In this document: piece after piece, positions 25,531 through 34,894 of the stretch
How positions within the stretch are numbered: the first letter of the stretch is position 1
Layout: each line of letters opens with the position of its first letter
Source: JAHRAW01 sp965262585
Lineage (GTDB): Bacteria; Pseudomonadota; Gammaproteobacteria; Arenicellales; Poriferihabitantaceae
Reading direction: 5' to 3'
Assembly: GCA_965262585.1 (NCBI GenBank)
Contig: OZ253546.1
Coordinates: 1,736,001-1,800,000 of the forward strand
Length of the DNA: 64,000 bases
Position numbers and translations under genes: made by a program
Notes under the pieces: model-generated
What the model was told of the DNA's origin: nothing
The model's input: only the letters and a program-made list of their open reading frames with translations
The model's database searches: none

Positions 25531-26919
25531 TTATTTGGCGCCAAACCAGTTCAGGGTATGGTGCAAAGACACCACCGAGCCGACTATAAAAATAGTCGGC
25601 GCGTGGATGTCGTTGTGGTCGAGCACCGTTTGCATTTCGCCGAGGGTGCTGACATAAACTTTCTGCTGCAAGGTCGTCCCCTTCTCAATCAACGCCACCG
25701 GCAGCGACGCTTCGAGACCGACCGCGAGCAGATTTTCGCAGATCAGCGGCAGCCCTTCGAGGCTCATGTAGAACACCAGAGTTTGTCCGGGCGCGGCTAA
25801 TGATTGCCAGTCCAGATCGACGCCGCCATCTCGAAGTTGGCCGGTGACGAAACGCACCGACTGCGCGTGGTCGCGGTGCGTCAGTGGAATGCCCGCATAA
25901 CTGGCGCAGCCGTTGGCGGCAGTGATACCCGGAATCACTTGAAACGGAATTCCATACTGTGCCAGTTGTTCGATTTCTTCGCCGCCACGGCCAAAGATAA
26001 ACGGATCGCCGCCCTTGAGACGCGCAACCCGCCGACCGGCGCGCGCATGATCGATCAGCATTCGGTTGATGTTGTGCTGCGGCACCGAATGATCGGCGCG
26101 TTGTTTGCCGACATAAATGAGTTCGGGGCCGGCGCCGAGCCGCTCCAAAATCTGCGGTGCGACCAAGCGGTCGTATAACACCACATCTGCCTGTTGCAAC
26201 AACCGGAACGCGCGCAGCGTCAGCAAGTCCGGATCCCCAGGCCCGGCGCCAATCAAATACACCTCGCCGATCTGGTCAGTTGTCTGCGGAGATTCGAGTG
26301 CCTGCTCGAGCAGTTTCGATGCCGCCTCGGTGTTGCCGGAAAAAACATTTTCGGCGACCACGCCTTGCAGGATGTTTTCCCAAAAACGAATGCGCACCGA
26401 GCGATTCGGAATTTTCACTTGTGCCTGTTTGCGAAAACGCCCGACCAAGCCCGCCAGTTCGCCATAGCCGTCGGGCACGAGCGAATCGATGCGATTGCCG
26501 AGCAGCCGCGTCAAGGTCGGCGAAGCGGCGCCACTCGCCACGGTAATGGTAAGCGGATCGCGGTCGATGGTCAGCGGAAAGACCACATCGCACAGCGACA
26601 CATCGGTAGCCACATTGACCGCAATGCCACACCGCCCGGCTTCAGCGGCCACCCGCCGGTTGACTTCATGGTCGTCAGTGGCGGCGACCACCAACGCGTA
26701 ACTGTTGCCAACATCGCCGTCCCGGAACGGACGAACCTCAAGTTGGCCACCACCAGCATCGATCAATCCTTTAATCTCCTCGCCGACTTCACGCGCAATC
26801 AAATCGACCCGCCCACCGGCATCAATAACCCGCCGCGCCCGTTTGACGGCAACCGCACCACCGCCGACAATCAAGCAACGACGGCCGGTGAAATTATGAT
26901 GCAACGGCAGGTATTTCAT
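25531..26919 (-). CDS. cysG: Siroheme synthase (multifunctional)
   Basis: A 462-aa fusion that makes siroheme for sulfite/nitrite reductases. The N-terminal half (1-200) is precorrin-2 dehydrogenase/ferrochelatase with NAD loop CLIVGGGAVAVKRARRV; the C-terminal half (215-460) is uroporphyrinogen-III methyltransferase with YLIGAGPGDPDLLTLRA, RLKGGDPFIFGRGGEEIE and VIPGITAANGCASYAGIPLT. Domain order and length match E. coli CysG. It is upstream of recQ with a 13-bp gap. No sulfite reductase genes are in the window. Confidence 0.96.
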   Translation of the reverse strand: MKYLPLHHNFTGRRCLIVGGGAVAVKRARRVIDAGGRVDLIAREVGEEIKGLIDAGGGQLEVRPFRDGDVGNSYALVVAATDDHEVNRRVAAEAGRCGIAVNVATDVSLCDVVFPLTIDRDPLTITVASGAASPTLTRLLGNRIDSLVPDGYGELAGLVGRFRKQAQVKIPNRSVRIRFWENILQGVVAENVFSGNTEAASKLLEQALESPQTTDQIGEVYLIGAGPGDPDLLTLRAFRLLQQADVVLYDRLVAPQILERLGAGPELIYVGKQRADHSVPQHNINRMLIDHARAGRRVARLKGGDPFIFGRGGEEIEQLAQYGIPFQVIPGITAANGCASYAGIPLTHRDHAQSVRFVTGQLRDGGVDLDWQSLAAPGQTLVFYMSLEGLPLICENLLAVGLEASLPVALIEKGTTLQQKVYVSTLGEMQTVLDHNDIHAPTIFIVGSVVSLHHTLNWFGAK

Positions 26920-27106
26920 AATAAACGGCGGATTTTATCGACCGCTTATTCTAGCCGATTGCCAAGGCCGGACGACACCGCATAACGATAAATTCAACCC
27001 CTGTCGAGTCATTGCCAAACCTAATGACCAATTCTTTCTTTTTAATGAGCAACTTGCGCCGCGCCCAGCGCAACCCTCACACAACCACAAAAAAATAGCC
27101 GTGAAA

Positions 27107-27135
27107 TTGACATTTACATTAAAAATCTGTTAGTT
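27107..27135 (+). promoter_or_regulatory. Candidate sigma-70 promoter upstream of the FadL-like gene
   Basis: A perfect -35, TTGACA (27107-27112), is followed 17 nt later by TTAGTT (27130-27135), in the AT-rich part of the 300-bp space between divergent cysG and the porin gene. The rest of that space holds only degenerate GCGCAACC-type short repeats (about 27048-27080). Confidence 0.4.
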
Positions 27136-27219
27136 TTGCTCCGATATATGCCGTACCCTCGCCCACACACCCAGTGTGTCTGCTGACTTATCTATTGTTT
27201 GCACAATACGGAGTTTCCA

Positions 27220-29163
27220 ATGAGAATGAAAAAGTTAACCCCGAAAAAGCCGCTCGCCAACCCCGCGAGTTCCCATATCGGCACCCATATCGGCGCAACG
27301 GTAATCGCGTTTTCGCTGTTTAGTGGTGCCGCATTGGCCGGTGGCTTTCAGATAAGTGAGACCAGCGTTACCGGATTGGCACGCGCCTTCGCCGGGGCTG
27401 GAATTTCCGCAGACGGCCCCGCCGATATGTTCCACAACCCGGCTGGATTGATGCTCGGCACCGGCAAACAGTTTGAAATCGGCATCAATGTAATCGACCA
27501 AGAATTGGAGTTTGAAGATCGTGGTTCGGCAGATCACCTATTTAATTCCGTTACCGTCTTCGGGGTCCCCGGCACGACCATGGACGGCGGCATTAGAGTG
27601 GACTCAAATGGCATCCCCATAGCCCCTAACGCCATTATCGTGGACGCAAATGACACGCCCCTAGACTCTGAGCTGGCTGGCGGCCTCCCACCCGCCCCCG
27701 ACGGCGGGCCCGCCATCGGCGGCGTCCCTAACACTCCCCAGAACCCCGTAGCCAATCCCGTAGATGACGACAGCGTTATCCCTGTCGCCCCTGGCCGCCC
27801 TGGCCCTACGCCACCGCGAGTCCTCGCTTCCGACATCACGGTCAGGTTGCCTAACCCTGCCGTAGCGGTCGCAATTCCCATTCCCAACCCTGCCATAGAT
27901 GAAGGTCTGACTAGTGCGGCTACCGACGGCTTCAGTCGAGATAGTATGGGACGGGTTATACCCAGTACGGTTCTTGTAGATTCTGCTGGAATGATTGTAG
28001 AGGCATTTATCGATAGGCCTTTCGATGCCACGACTGATTTGAATATACCGCCGCCCAACCCGGTTAACCCTGACGGCAGTATTATCCTTGGTTCTGGTTT
28101 TACTACGACTTACACCTCAACCGGTCGTGCAGATGCCGGTGAAACGACTGCCGTGCCGAATTTGTTCTACGCTGGCGACATCAGTAAAAACGCCCGCTTT
28201 GGCTTCGGCATCACTTCGCCATTCGGCTTCGATAACGAATATAGCCCCAACTGGGTTGGTAGATACCACGCCATCAAATCGGAACTTGAAACCCTCGAAG
28301 TCAATCCGACTATCGCCCTGCGCGTAAATGACGCCGTCAACCTCGGCTTTGGCCTCACCGTAGTCAATGCCGATGCCGAGTTCACTCGTGCGGAACTCGT
28401 CGATGATCCCGGGACTACCAGCGTAGACAACCGAGACAACCGGCTTAGCAGAATCACCGGCGACGACACCGCAGTCGGCTACACCTTCGGCATTACCGCC
28501 GGCGATAAAGATAGCCGCATCGGCTTCGGCTATCGCTCCCGGGTCGAACTCGAACTCGATGGCGAAATCGAAATTCCCTCGGACACGCTGCCGGATGGAA
28601 CGCCGGCTGGAGATGTGATACCCGCCGTGTCCCAAGACGTCGATGTTGATTTTACCCTGCCGGCAACCGCCCATATCTCCGGCTTCAAAAGAATCAACGA
28701 CAAATTCGACCTGTTGGCAACGATTCGCTGGACCCAGTGGAGCGATTTCGATAGGGTGGAGTTCGATTACGGCAATGCCCCTCCAACCAATGCGGAAACA
28801 TCCCAGCAGCATAACTGGGAAGATTCATACACATTCAGCATCGGCGGCAACTACCGCCCGAGCGAACGCTGGATACTCCGTGCCGGCTACGCCAGAGATG
28901 CCTCGCCCATTAGATCAGCCGCCGACCGCACCGCCACCATTCCCGACCGCGACCGCGAGTGGCTGACCATCGGCGGCAGTTATCAGGCAACCTCTCGGGC
29001 GCGGATTGATTTTTCCTTCGCCCATGTGCGGACTGAATCAGGCGATATTAATCAATCGCGCACCGTAGACGTCGGGACGATAACTCAAGAGTCCATTTTG
29101 CGGGGCGAGTATGACGACAACACCACCAATGTATTTTCGGTGCAACTTCATATCCAACTGTAG
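27220..29163 (+). CDS. FadL-family outer-membrane transport protein with a proline-rich insertion
   Basis: 647 aa from ATG 27220 (GGAG 6-7 nt upstream). A signal peptide runs to about residue 42 (ALA-GG). The mature start GGFQISETSVTGLARAFAGA, with NPAGLMLG, is the FadL/TodX hallmark, and the rest alternates like a 14-strand beta-barrel, ending in a C-terminal amphipathic strand VFSVQLHIQL. These proteins pass long-chain fatty acids or other hydrophobic compounds across the outer membrane. Unusually, about residues 110-300 are a proline/glycine/aspartate-rich, low-complexity insertion between the early strands; this explains the length (FadL is about 450 aa). Substrate unknown. Confidence 0.85.
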   Translation: MRMKKLTPKKPLANPASSHIGTHIGATVIAFSLFSGAALAGGFQISETSVTGLARAFAGAGISADGPADMFHNPAGLMLGTGKQFEIGINVIDQELEFEDRGSADHLFNSVTVFGVPGTTMDGGIRVDSNGIPIAPNAIIVDANDTPLDSELAGGLPPAPDGGPAIGGVPNTPQNPVANPVDDDSVIPVAPGRPGPTPPRVLASDITVRLPNPAVAVAIPIPNPAIDEGLTSAATDGFSRDSMGRVIPSTVLVDSAGMIVEAFIDRPFDATTDLNIPPPNPVNPDGSIILGSGFTTTYTSTGRADAGETTAVPNLFYAGDISKNARFGFGITSPFGFDNEYSPNWVGRYHAIKSELETLEVNPTIALRVNDAVNLGFGLTVVNADAEFTRAELVDDPGTTSVDNRDNRLSRITGDDTAVGYTFGITAGDKDSRIGFGYRSRVELELDGEIEIPSDTLPDGTPAGDVIPAVSQDVDVDFTLPATAHISGFKRINDKFDLLATIRWTQWSDFDRVEFDYGNAPPTNAETSQQHNWEDSYTFSIGGNYRPSERWILRAGYARDASPIRSAADRTATIPDRDREWLTIGGSYQATSRARIDFSFAHVRTESGDINQSRTVDVGTITQESILRGEYDDNTTNVFSVQLHIQL

Positions 29164-29216
29164 TCAATAAAGTTCCGAAAGAAATATCCCGCCGCCCCGA
29201 TTGCGGTAGGGGGAGG

Positions 29217-29312
29217 TTGCGCGTCACGCGCAACCTCCCTCGCGTCACGCACAACCCTCCACGCCTAGCGCAACCGCGTCCCCGCAAAAACCCCCTCGCG
29301 TCACGCGCAACC
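29217..29312 (+). repeat. Degenerate GCGTCACGCGCAACC repeats
   Basis: Several 14-16-nt units of the form GCGTCACGC(G/A)CAACC or AGCGCAACC occur in the spacer after the FadL-like gene; related AGCGCAACC pieces occur before it (27048-27080). The stretch (280 bp to tpiA) holds no believable gene. Confidence 0.6.
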
Positions 29313-29388
29313 GCAACCCATATTAGTGTATCATCCAGCCCCTTTCTAACAACCAACGCAACCCCGGCATCCCGCGCCACGCAAACCG

Positions 29389-29414
29389 TCATTCCCGCAT
29401 ACGCGGGAATCCAG
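29389..29414 (+). repeat. Single short palindromic repeat (C type)
   Basis: CGTCATTCCCGCATACGCGG then GAATCCAG: an intact lone copy of the short palindrome, 30 bp before the tpiA start. Confidence 0.75.
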
Positions 29415-29443
29415 TAAAAAAACGCGGCGCAAGCCGCTTCCAC

Positions 29444-30223
29444 ATGAGAGAACCCGTGAGACGCAATCTAGTCGCCGGAAACTGGAAAATGAACGGCGAC
29501 CGCGCTCTGGCGGCGGCGTTGTGTGCCGACATTATGCGTATGCTTGAGCCAACCAGCGGGGTTGATATTGCAGTATGCCCACCGCATATCTTAATTCCGG
29601 CGGTGGTCGATGTTTTCGCCGACAGCCACATCGCGGTGGGCGCGCAGGATTTGGATGCCAATGCCAACGGCGCATTCACCGGCCAGGTATCCGCGGCAAT
29701 GATTGTCGATAGCAACTGCCGCTATGTCATAATCGGCCATTCGGAACGGCGCACGCTATACCACGAAACCGATCAACTGGTGGCGCGCAAAACCAAAGCA
29801 GCGTTGGCCGCCGGGCTCCACGCCATCGTCTGCCTCGGCGAGACGTCAGAACAACGCCAATCCGGCGCCACCGAACAAGTGATCGGACGACAACTGGATG
29901 CGGTGCTTGATGCGGTCATCGATGAAACCGGAGCGACAGCGATGAAAAACGCGCTGATCGCCTATGAACCGGTCTGGGCAATCGGCAGCGGCGTGAGCGC
30001 GACTCCGCAGCAGGCACAGCAGGTTCATCGCTTCATCCGCACGCGCCTCGCCGCCCGCGACCGGCATCTCGCCGAGCAATGCCGTATCATCTACGGCGGC
30101 AGTATGAAGCCGGACAATGCCGCGCAGTTGCTCGCGCAAGCGGATATTGACGGCGGGCTGCTCGGCGGTGCGGCGTTGAACGCCACCGACTTCGCCGCGA
30201 TTTGCAAAGCCGCGGCGGCCTAA
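29444..30223 (+). CDS. tpiA: Triosephosphate isomerase
   Basis: A 259-aa TIM barrel interconverting dihydroxyacetone phosphate and glyceraldehyde 3-phosphate. N-terminal GNWKMNGD with the catalytic lysine, IIGHSERRT with the catalytic histidine, AYEPVWAIGSG with the catalytic glutamate (loop 6 follows) and phosphate loop IIYGGSMKPDN. ATG 29444 and the in-frame GTG 29456 are both possible starts. tpiA-secG-tRNA-Leu is a common gammaproteobacterial order. Confidence 0.97.
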   Translation: MREPVRRNLVAGNWKMNGDRALAAALCADIMRMLEPTSGVDIAVCPPHILIPAVVDVFADSHIAVGAQDLDANANGAFTGQVSAAMIVDSNCRYVIIGHSERRTLYHETDQLVARKTKAALAAGLHAIVCLGETSEQRQSGATEQVIGRQLDAVLDAVIDETGATAMKNALIAYEPVWAIGSGVSATPQQAQQVHRFIRTRLAARDRHLAEQCRIIYGGSMKPDNAAQLLAQADIDGGLLGGAALNATDFAAICKAAAA

Positions 30224-30268
30224 TCAGGTCTAACCCCAGCGCAACTAAAATCACAACCGGAACATTTG

Positions 30269-30604
30269 ATGCTAACCAACATTTTACTCGTCATACATTT
30301 AATAGTCGCAGTTGCGATTGTCATTCTGGTGCTGCTGCAACAAGGCAAAGGCTCAGACATGGGCGCAGCCTTCGGCGGCGGCTCATCGCAATCGCTATTC
30401 GGCGCGCGCGGCTCGGCCAATTTCCTAAGCCGCGCAACTTCGATTTTGGTGACGGTGTTTTTTGTCTCCAGCCTGACGCTGGCGTATCTGTATACCCGTC
30501 AAATCGATTCAACCAGCGTCACCGACGATACGCCAATAACCGATACCATTGAGTCCGCCGCCGAAACCCCGGAAGAATCAGACATCCCCGCCGCCCCGGA
30601 ATAA
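30269..30604 (+). CDS. secG: Preprotein translocase subunit SecG
   Basis: 111 aa from ATG 30269 (GGAA about 7 nt upstream). Helix 1 (LTNILLVIHLIVAVAIVILV), the conserved cytoplasmic loop QQGKGSDMGAAFGGGSSQS-like segment with LFGARGSANFL, and helix 2 (SILVTVFFVSSLTLAYLY). The C-terminal tail is acidic and proline-rich. It is a non-essential stimulatory part of the SecYEG channel. It lies between tpiA and tRNA-Leu. Confidence 0.95.
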   Translation: MLTNILLVIHLIVAVAIVILVLLQQGKGSDMGAAFGGGSSQSLFGARGSANFLSRATSILVTVFFVSSLTLAYLYTRQIDSTSVTDDTPITDTIESAAETPEESDIPAAPE

Positions 30605-30632
30605 CCGGCGACCGTCCATGCACAACCTCCTT

Positions 30633-30717
30633 GCCGAAGTGGTGGAACTGGTAGACACGCTGTCTTGAGGGGGCAGTGGAGAGATCCGTGCGGGTTCGAG
30701 TCCCGCCTTCGGCACCA
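30633..30717 (+). tRNA. leuU: tRNA-Leu(GAG)
   Basis: An 85-nt type II tRNA with the 3' CCA encoded. Acceptor stem GCCGAAG pairs with CTTCGGC; D-arm GTGGAACTGGTAGACAC; anticodon arm CTGTC-TTGAGGG-GGCAG with anticodon GAG; long variable arm; T-arm CGGGTTCGAGTCCCG. Placement after secG matches leuU of E. coli. Confidence 0.97.
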
Positions 30718-30764
30718 AATAAAATTGCAAAGCCCGGCTAACGCCGGGGTTTGTTTAACTGGAT

Positions 30765-30960
30765 TCCCAGGCCCGTCATTCTCGTGCCGCCAAGTCGTTA
30801 TTCCCGCGACAGCGGGGATGACGAGTTGGGGGACACGGGAATCCAGTACAACATGCCGGCGATAGCCGACTCCTTATTTGGCTTTCTGGATTCCCGATAC
30901 GATGAAAAATATGGTCGCTGGCGCCCCCTATTTTTCTATCGTTCGGGAATGACGAGAAAA
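30765..30960 (+). repeat. Palindromic repeat cluster (one B-type, one reverse A-type element)
   Basis: The 277-bp space after tRNA-Leu holds a B-type nested palindrome (about 30766-30845, with GACAGCGGGGATGACG) and a full A element in reverse orientation at 30890-30950, joined by the typical linker with CCGGCGATAGCCGACTCCTT. No gene is present. Confidence 0.85.
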
Positions 30961-30994
30961 CATGTCGGCGTTAGCCGCTCCTTAAAGGGGGGCA

Positions 30995-32206
30995 TCATCC
31001 AATCTGCGCAAGATACCACTCGATGAAATCGCCGGTGAACGCTTCGGCGTCTGACAACGGGCCGGGTTCATAGAAGCGTGAGTTGATGCCTTTTTGATTG
31101 TCGGCGATGATTTTTTTGTCGGCTTTGCTGGTGACTTGCCACAGCCAGGTGAGTTGGTCGAGGTGGTAATCTCGGCCTTGTTCGGCGTCGGCGCGCACCA
31201 GCCAGGTGACTTCCATATCCGTTTCTTGAACGCCGCGTGGCGCGAATCCGTACAATATCGCGTGGTCGGCGTATAAAAGGCCGAAGGAAACCGTGCCGAT
31301 TTGGATGTCGGCGACCCCGCCGCCGTAGTTGCCGATGTTGCCCAGCAAAGGCGCCAACGGTTTTCCATCTCGACTGCCGGTCACGAAGGGCGCATACAAT
31401 GCGTTGCGGGCGTAATAATACTGCATTCGATCTTGGCATTCGCCGGACACCGTGGCCGTGTGGTAGCCGAGTTGCGCTGCTTCTTCGCACATAGCCGGAC
31501 GCAACGCCGCATTGTCTTCGGGGGATTGCAGCGTATGGCAACGGGCGTATTCGGTGTGGGCCGGCGTGCAGTGGTAGCATTCCATGAAGTTTTCCACGGC
31601 CAGTTTCCAGTTGGCGGCCACGGAGTAGGTCTCCCGTGCGGCTACTTTGGTGTTGGCAAGATCATAGATTGCCAAGCCGGGTTCCAGTGCCTTGAAATCC
31701 GCCGCCAGATGCGCTGGGTTTTCATCAAAATTGACAAAAATCAGGCCCTGAAAAATCTCGCAACCAAGTGCTTTCAAGCCATAACGAGACGGATCAAAAT
31801 CCGCCGCCATGCCACGCCGCGAACGAAGCCGCCCATCGAGTCCGTAAGTCCAAGCGTGGTAGGGGCAGACAAAAGTCGCGACCCGGCCGCTGGATTCGCT
31901 GCAGATGCGGGAACCTCGGTGGCGGCAAACGTTGGCGAAGGCGCGGATGGTTGCGTCCCGATCGCGGACGATGATGATGGATTCCCCGCCCAGTTCGAGC
32001 AGGAAATAGCATCCCGTTTCAGGCACCTGACTGGCGTGACCGGCATAAATCCAGTGGCGAAAGAAAATCTCTTCCAGATCTTTTTGATAAACCGCCTCGG
32101 AAGCGTAAAAACCCGCATCCAACGAAAACCCGGAGCGGTGTCCGGCGATTAGTCCCTGTAAATCCGGCGGCGAGTTTGCCGGTGAGTTAGACGGCGGCTG
32201 GTGCAT
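30995..32206 (-). CDS. Rieske non-heme iron oxygenase, large subunit (betaine demethylase GbcA-like)
   Basis: 403 aa from ATG 32206 (a GTG at 32248 would add 14 residues). The Rieske 2Fe-2S ligands are CRHRGSRI and CPYHAWTYGLDG (CxH...CxxH, about residues 95-125). The mononuclear iron site is NFMECYHCTPAH, with a carboxylate further on. The opening AGHRSGFSLDAGFY and EEIFFRHWIYAGH resemble glycine-betaine/stachydrine demethylases rather than classical aromatic-ring dioxygenases. It needs a reductase partner, not found here. ProXWV at 8-11 kb and a GMC dehydrogenase at 35 kb fit betaine metabolism, but the substrate is inferred. Confidence 0.85.
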   Translation of the reverse strand: MHQPPSNSPANSPPDLQGLIAGHRSGFSLDAGFYASEAVYQKDLEEIFFRHWIYAGHASQVPETGCYFLLELGGESIIIVRDRDATIRAFANVCRHRGSRICSESSGRVATFVCPYHAWTYGLDGRLRSRRGMAADFDPSRYGLKALGCEIFQGLIFVNFDENPAHLAADFKALEPGLAIYDLANTKVAARETYSVAANWKLAVENFMECYHCTPAHTEYARCHTLQSPEDNAALRPAMCEEAAQLGYHTATVSGECQDRMQYYYARNALYAPFVTGSRDGKPLAPLLGNIGNYGGGVADIQIGTVSFGLLYADHAILYGFAPRGVQETDMEVTWLVRADAEQGRDYHLDQLTWLWQVTSKADKKIIADNQKGINSRFYEPGPLSDAEAFTGDFIEWYLAQIG

Positions 32207-32284
32207 AGTTGAATAGTCGTGAATGGAAATCCAAGATATAGACGACACCCGAGCCTGTCAAGGCGCGTATGCATCCAACATAGA

Positions 32285-32390
32285 TTGCATTGTGGATAAG
32301 GACCGGCACAGGGGCGCTGTCCCTACATTAGCGGGAAACCAGAGAAAACATCTCGGCGCCAGCCGCTCCTTACCCAACTTCGCCCCTGCA
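32285..32390 (-). repeat. Fragment of D/C-type repeat elements
   Basis: On the minus strand AAGGAGCGGCTGGCGCC, a degenerate CTGG.TTCCCGC and TAGGGACAGCGCCCC are recognisable. This is the same order of modules found at 50995-51050, though decayed here. It occupies most of the 237-bp space between the divergent oxygenase and ppsA genes. Confidence 0.6.
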
Positions 32391-32443
32391 TGACGCCGGG
32401 GAATTAAGTATTATAGCCGCTGGTTTTTAAACCATTGAGCAGT

Positions 32444-34894
32444 ATGACTAAACAAGCAACCGAACCGGCGATTTTGTGGTTTTCTGATCTTGGTATGGGG
32501 GATGTGGTGCGGGTGGGCGGTAAGAACGCATCGCTTGGGGAGATGATTTCCAATCTCGCCGGTGTCGGCATCCGGGTTCCTGACGGGTTTGCCACCACCG
32601 CGCAGGCGTATCGTGAGTTCATCGGTTATCGGGGATTGGATGGGCGCATTCAAGGTCTGCTCGACGGTCTCGATGTCGACGATGTGGCGGCGTTGCAAGT
32701 TGCCGGTGGGGCAATACGAAAGATGATGATCGATACGCCGCTTCCATTGACACTGGAAGAGGAAGTTCGCCGGGCTTGGACGCAGTTGACCGCGCAGGGC
32801 GGCGGGTCGGTGGCGGTGCGCTCTTCGGCCACTGCGGAAGATTTGCCCGAAGCCTCGTTCGCCGGTCAGCAGGAAACCTTTCTTAATGTAAGCGGTATCG
32901 ATGCGGTGCTCGATTGCGTTCGCCGGGTGTTCGCTTCGCTGTTCAACGACCGCGCCATCGCCTATCGCGCCCACCGGGGTTTCGCCCACGCCGAAATCGC
33001 GCTGTCGGCGGGCATTCAACACATGGTGCGCAGCGACCGCGGGGCGAGCGGCGCGATGTTCACCATCGACACCGAATCTGGCTTTGAAGAAGTGGTGTTC
33101 ATCACCTCCTCGTGGGGGCTCGGCGAATGCGTGGTGCAAGGCTCGGTCAACCCGGATGAATTTTATGTCTACAAGCCTGCGTTGGCAGCCGGGCGGCCCG
33201 CCATTTTGCGCCGTGCTCTCGGCTCCAAACTTATCAAAATGATTTATGCCAACCCGGTCGCCGGTGAAAACGACGGCCGGACGGTCGAGACCGTCGAAAC
33301 CGTTGAGGTCGAAGCGGCGCAGCGCAACCGGTTTTCCCTTAACGACGAAGATATTACCGAACTGGCGCGGATGGCGGTGGCCATCGAGGAACATTACCGC
33401 CGCCCAATGGATATCGAATGGGGCAAGGACGGCGACAGCGGCGAGTTGTTCATTCTGCAGGCGCGCCCCGAAACCGTGAAAAGCCGCGCCAGCAAGCAAG
33501 TGCTGGAGCGCTATCAACTTGCCGAACGAGGCGAGACGCTGATCACCGGGCGTAGCGTCGGGCATCGCATCGGCAGCGGCCGGGTGCGCCTTGCGCCGAG
33601 CGTGGATGCGCTGGAGAAAGTGCGCCCCGGCGATGTTTTGGTGACCGACATGACCGACCCGGACTGGGAGCCGGTGATGAAACGGGCTGCGGCGATCATC
33701 ACCAATCGTGGCGGGCGCACTTGCCATGCCGCCATCATCGCGCGGGAACTGGGTGTGCCGGCCATCGTCGGTTGCGGCAACGCCACCGAATTGCTCGAAG
33801 ACGGCGTCGAGGTCACGGCTTGCTGCGCCGAAGGCGACACCGGAGTCGTATACGCGGGAATTCTGGAGTACCGCGTCACCACCACCGACCTCAAAAAAAT
33901 GCCCGAACTGCCGTTCAAGATTGCCATGAATGTCGGCAACCCGGAGCGCGCTTTCGCGCTCTCGCAAATCCCCAACGCCGGTGTCGGCCTTGCGCGTCTG
34001 GAATTTATCATCAACAACACCATCGGCATCCACCCGCGGGCGCTGCTGGAAAAAGATGAAATGCCCGATGAAGTGCGCCAGCGAATCGAAGTTGGGATGG
34101 CCGGCTACGATGACCCGCGAGGGTTTTATGTCGAAAAACTCACCGAGGGCATCGGCTCCCTGGGCGCGGCTTTCTTTCCCAAGCCGGTGATCGTGCGCTT
34201 GTCCGATTTCAAATCCAATGAATATGCCAACCTCATCGGCGGCGCACACTTCGAGCCCGATGAAGAAAATCCGATGCTGGGATTTCGCGGCGCCTCGCGC
34301 TATGTTGCCGATTCCTTTCGCAGTTGTTTTGATATGGAATGCGCAGCACTCAAAAAAGTGCGGGATGAAATGGGCCTGACCAACGTGGAAATCATGGTGC
34401 CCTTTGTGCGCACCGTGGCCGAGGCGCGTCGAGTCATCGAACTGCTGGAGGACAACGGCCTGAAGCGCGGGGAGAACGGCTTGCGCGTGATTATGATGTG
34501 CGAAATTCCGAGTAATGCTCTATTGGCGGATCAGTTTCTCGAACACTTCGATGGTTTCTCCATCGGCTCCAACGACCTAACCCAATTCACCCTCGGACTG
34601 GACCGCGATTCCGCCATCATCGCGCACCTGTTTGACGAGCGAGATGCGGCGGTGAAGGTGCTGCTCAGCATGGCCATTGCCGCCTGCAAAAAAGCCGGTA
34701 AGTATGTCGGCATCTGCGGCCAGGGGCCATCGGATCATCCCGACCTCGCGCAGTGGCTGATGACGCAAGGCATCGACAGCGTGTCGTTGAACCCCGACAG
34801 CGTGGTGGAAACCTGGATGTTTCTGGCAAACCCCGAAGCGGATTCGCCCCGCACTCCCGAAAAACAAACAACGGCCACTGACGAACTTCTTTGA
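32444..34894 (+). CDS. ppsA: Phosphoenolpyruvate synthase
   Basis: 816 aa from ATG 32444. It converts pyruvate, ATP and water to PEP, AMP and phosphate in gluconeogenesis. The N-terminal ATP-grasp domain includes GGKNASLGEMI and VAVRSSATAEDLPEASFAGQ; the swivelling domain has the phosphohistidine in GGRTCHAAIIARELG (about residue 430); the C-terminal barrel has GFRGASRY, EIMVPFVRT and FSIGSNDLTQFTLG, with the catalytic cysteine near GQGPSDHPD. A 9-nt tandem triplication (33281-33307) encodes TVETVETVE. The stop overlaps the next start. Confidence 0.97.
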   Translation: MTKQATEPAILWFSDLGMGDVVRVGGKNASLGEMISNLAGVGIRVPDGFATTAQAYREFIGYRGLDGRIQGLLDGLDVDDVAALQVAGGAIRKMMIDTPLPLTLEEEVRRAWTQLTAQGGGSVAVRSSATAEDLPEASFAGQQETFLNVSGIDAVLDCVRRVFASLFNDRAIAYRAHRGFAHAEIALSAGIQHMVRSDRGASGAMFTIDTESGFEEVVFITSSWGLGECVVQGSVNPDEFYVYKPALAAGRPAILRRALGSKLIKMIYANPVAGENDGRTVETVETVEVEAAQRNRFSLNDEDITELARMAVAIEEHYRRPMDIEWGKDGDSGELFILQARPETVKSRASKQVLERYQLAERGETLITGRSVGHRIGSGRVRLAPSVDALEKVRPGDVLVTDMTDPDWEPVMKRAAAIITNRGGRTCHAAIIARELGVPAIVGCGNATELLEDGVEVTACCAEGDTGVVYAGILEYRVTTTDLKKMPELPFKIAMNVGNPERAFALSQIPNAGVGLARLEFIINNTIGIHPRALLEKDEMPDEVRQRIEVGMAGYDDPRGFYVEKLTEGIGSLGAAFFPKPVIVRLSDFKSNEYANLIGGAHFEPDEENPMLGFRGASRYVADSFRSCFDMECAALKKVRDEMGLTNVEIMVPFVRTVAEARRVIELLEDNGLKRGENGLRVIMMCEIPSNALLADQFLEHFDGFSIGSNDLTQFTLGLDRDSAIIAHLFDERDAAVKVLLSMAIAACKKAGKYVGICGQGPSDHPDLAQWLMTQGIDSVSLNPDSVVETWMFLANPEADSPRTPEKQTTATDELL

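Noticed and set aside
25604..26985. Plus-strand open frames opposite cysG
   Set aside because: cysG is complete and well conserved on the minus strand; the opposite frames have no recognisable domain or start signals.
30765..30960. Rho-independent terminator for tRNA-Leu in the following hairpins
   Set aside because: The hairpins there are standard A and B repeat elements without a T-run after the stem; they may affect 3' ends but are not specific terminators.
32411..34249. A 612-codon minus-strand open frame
   Set aside because: It is fully antisense to ppsA, which has all expected motifs; long shadows are common in GC-rich genes with biased third positions.
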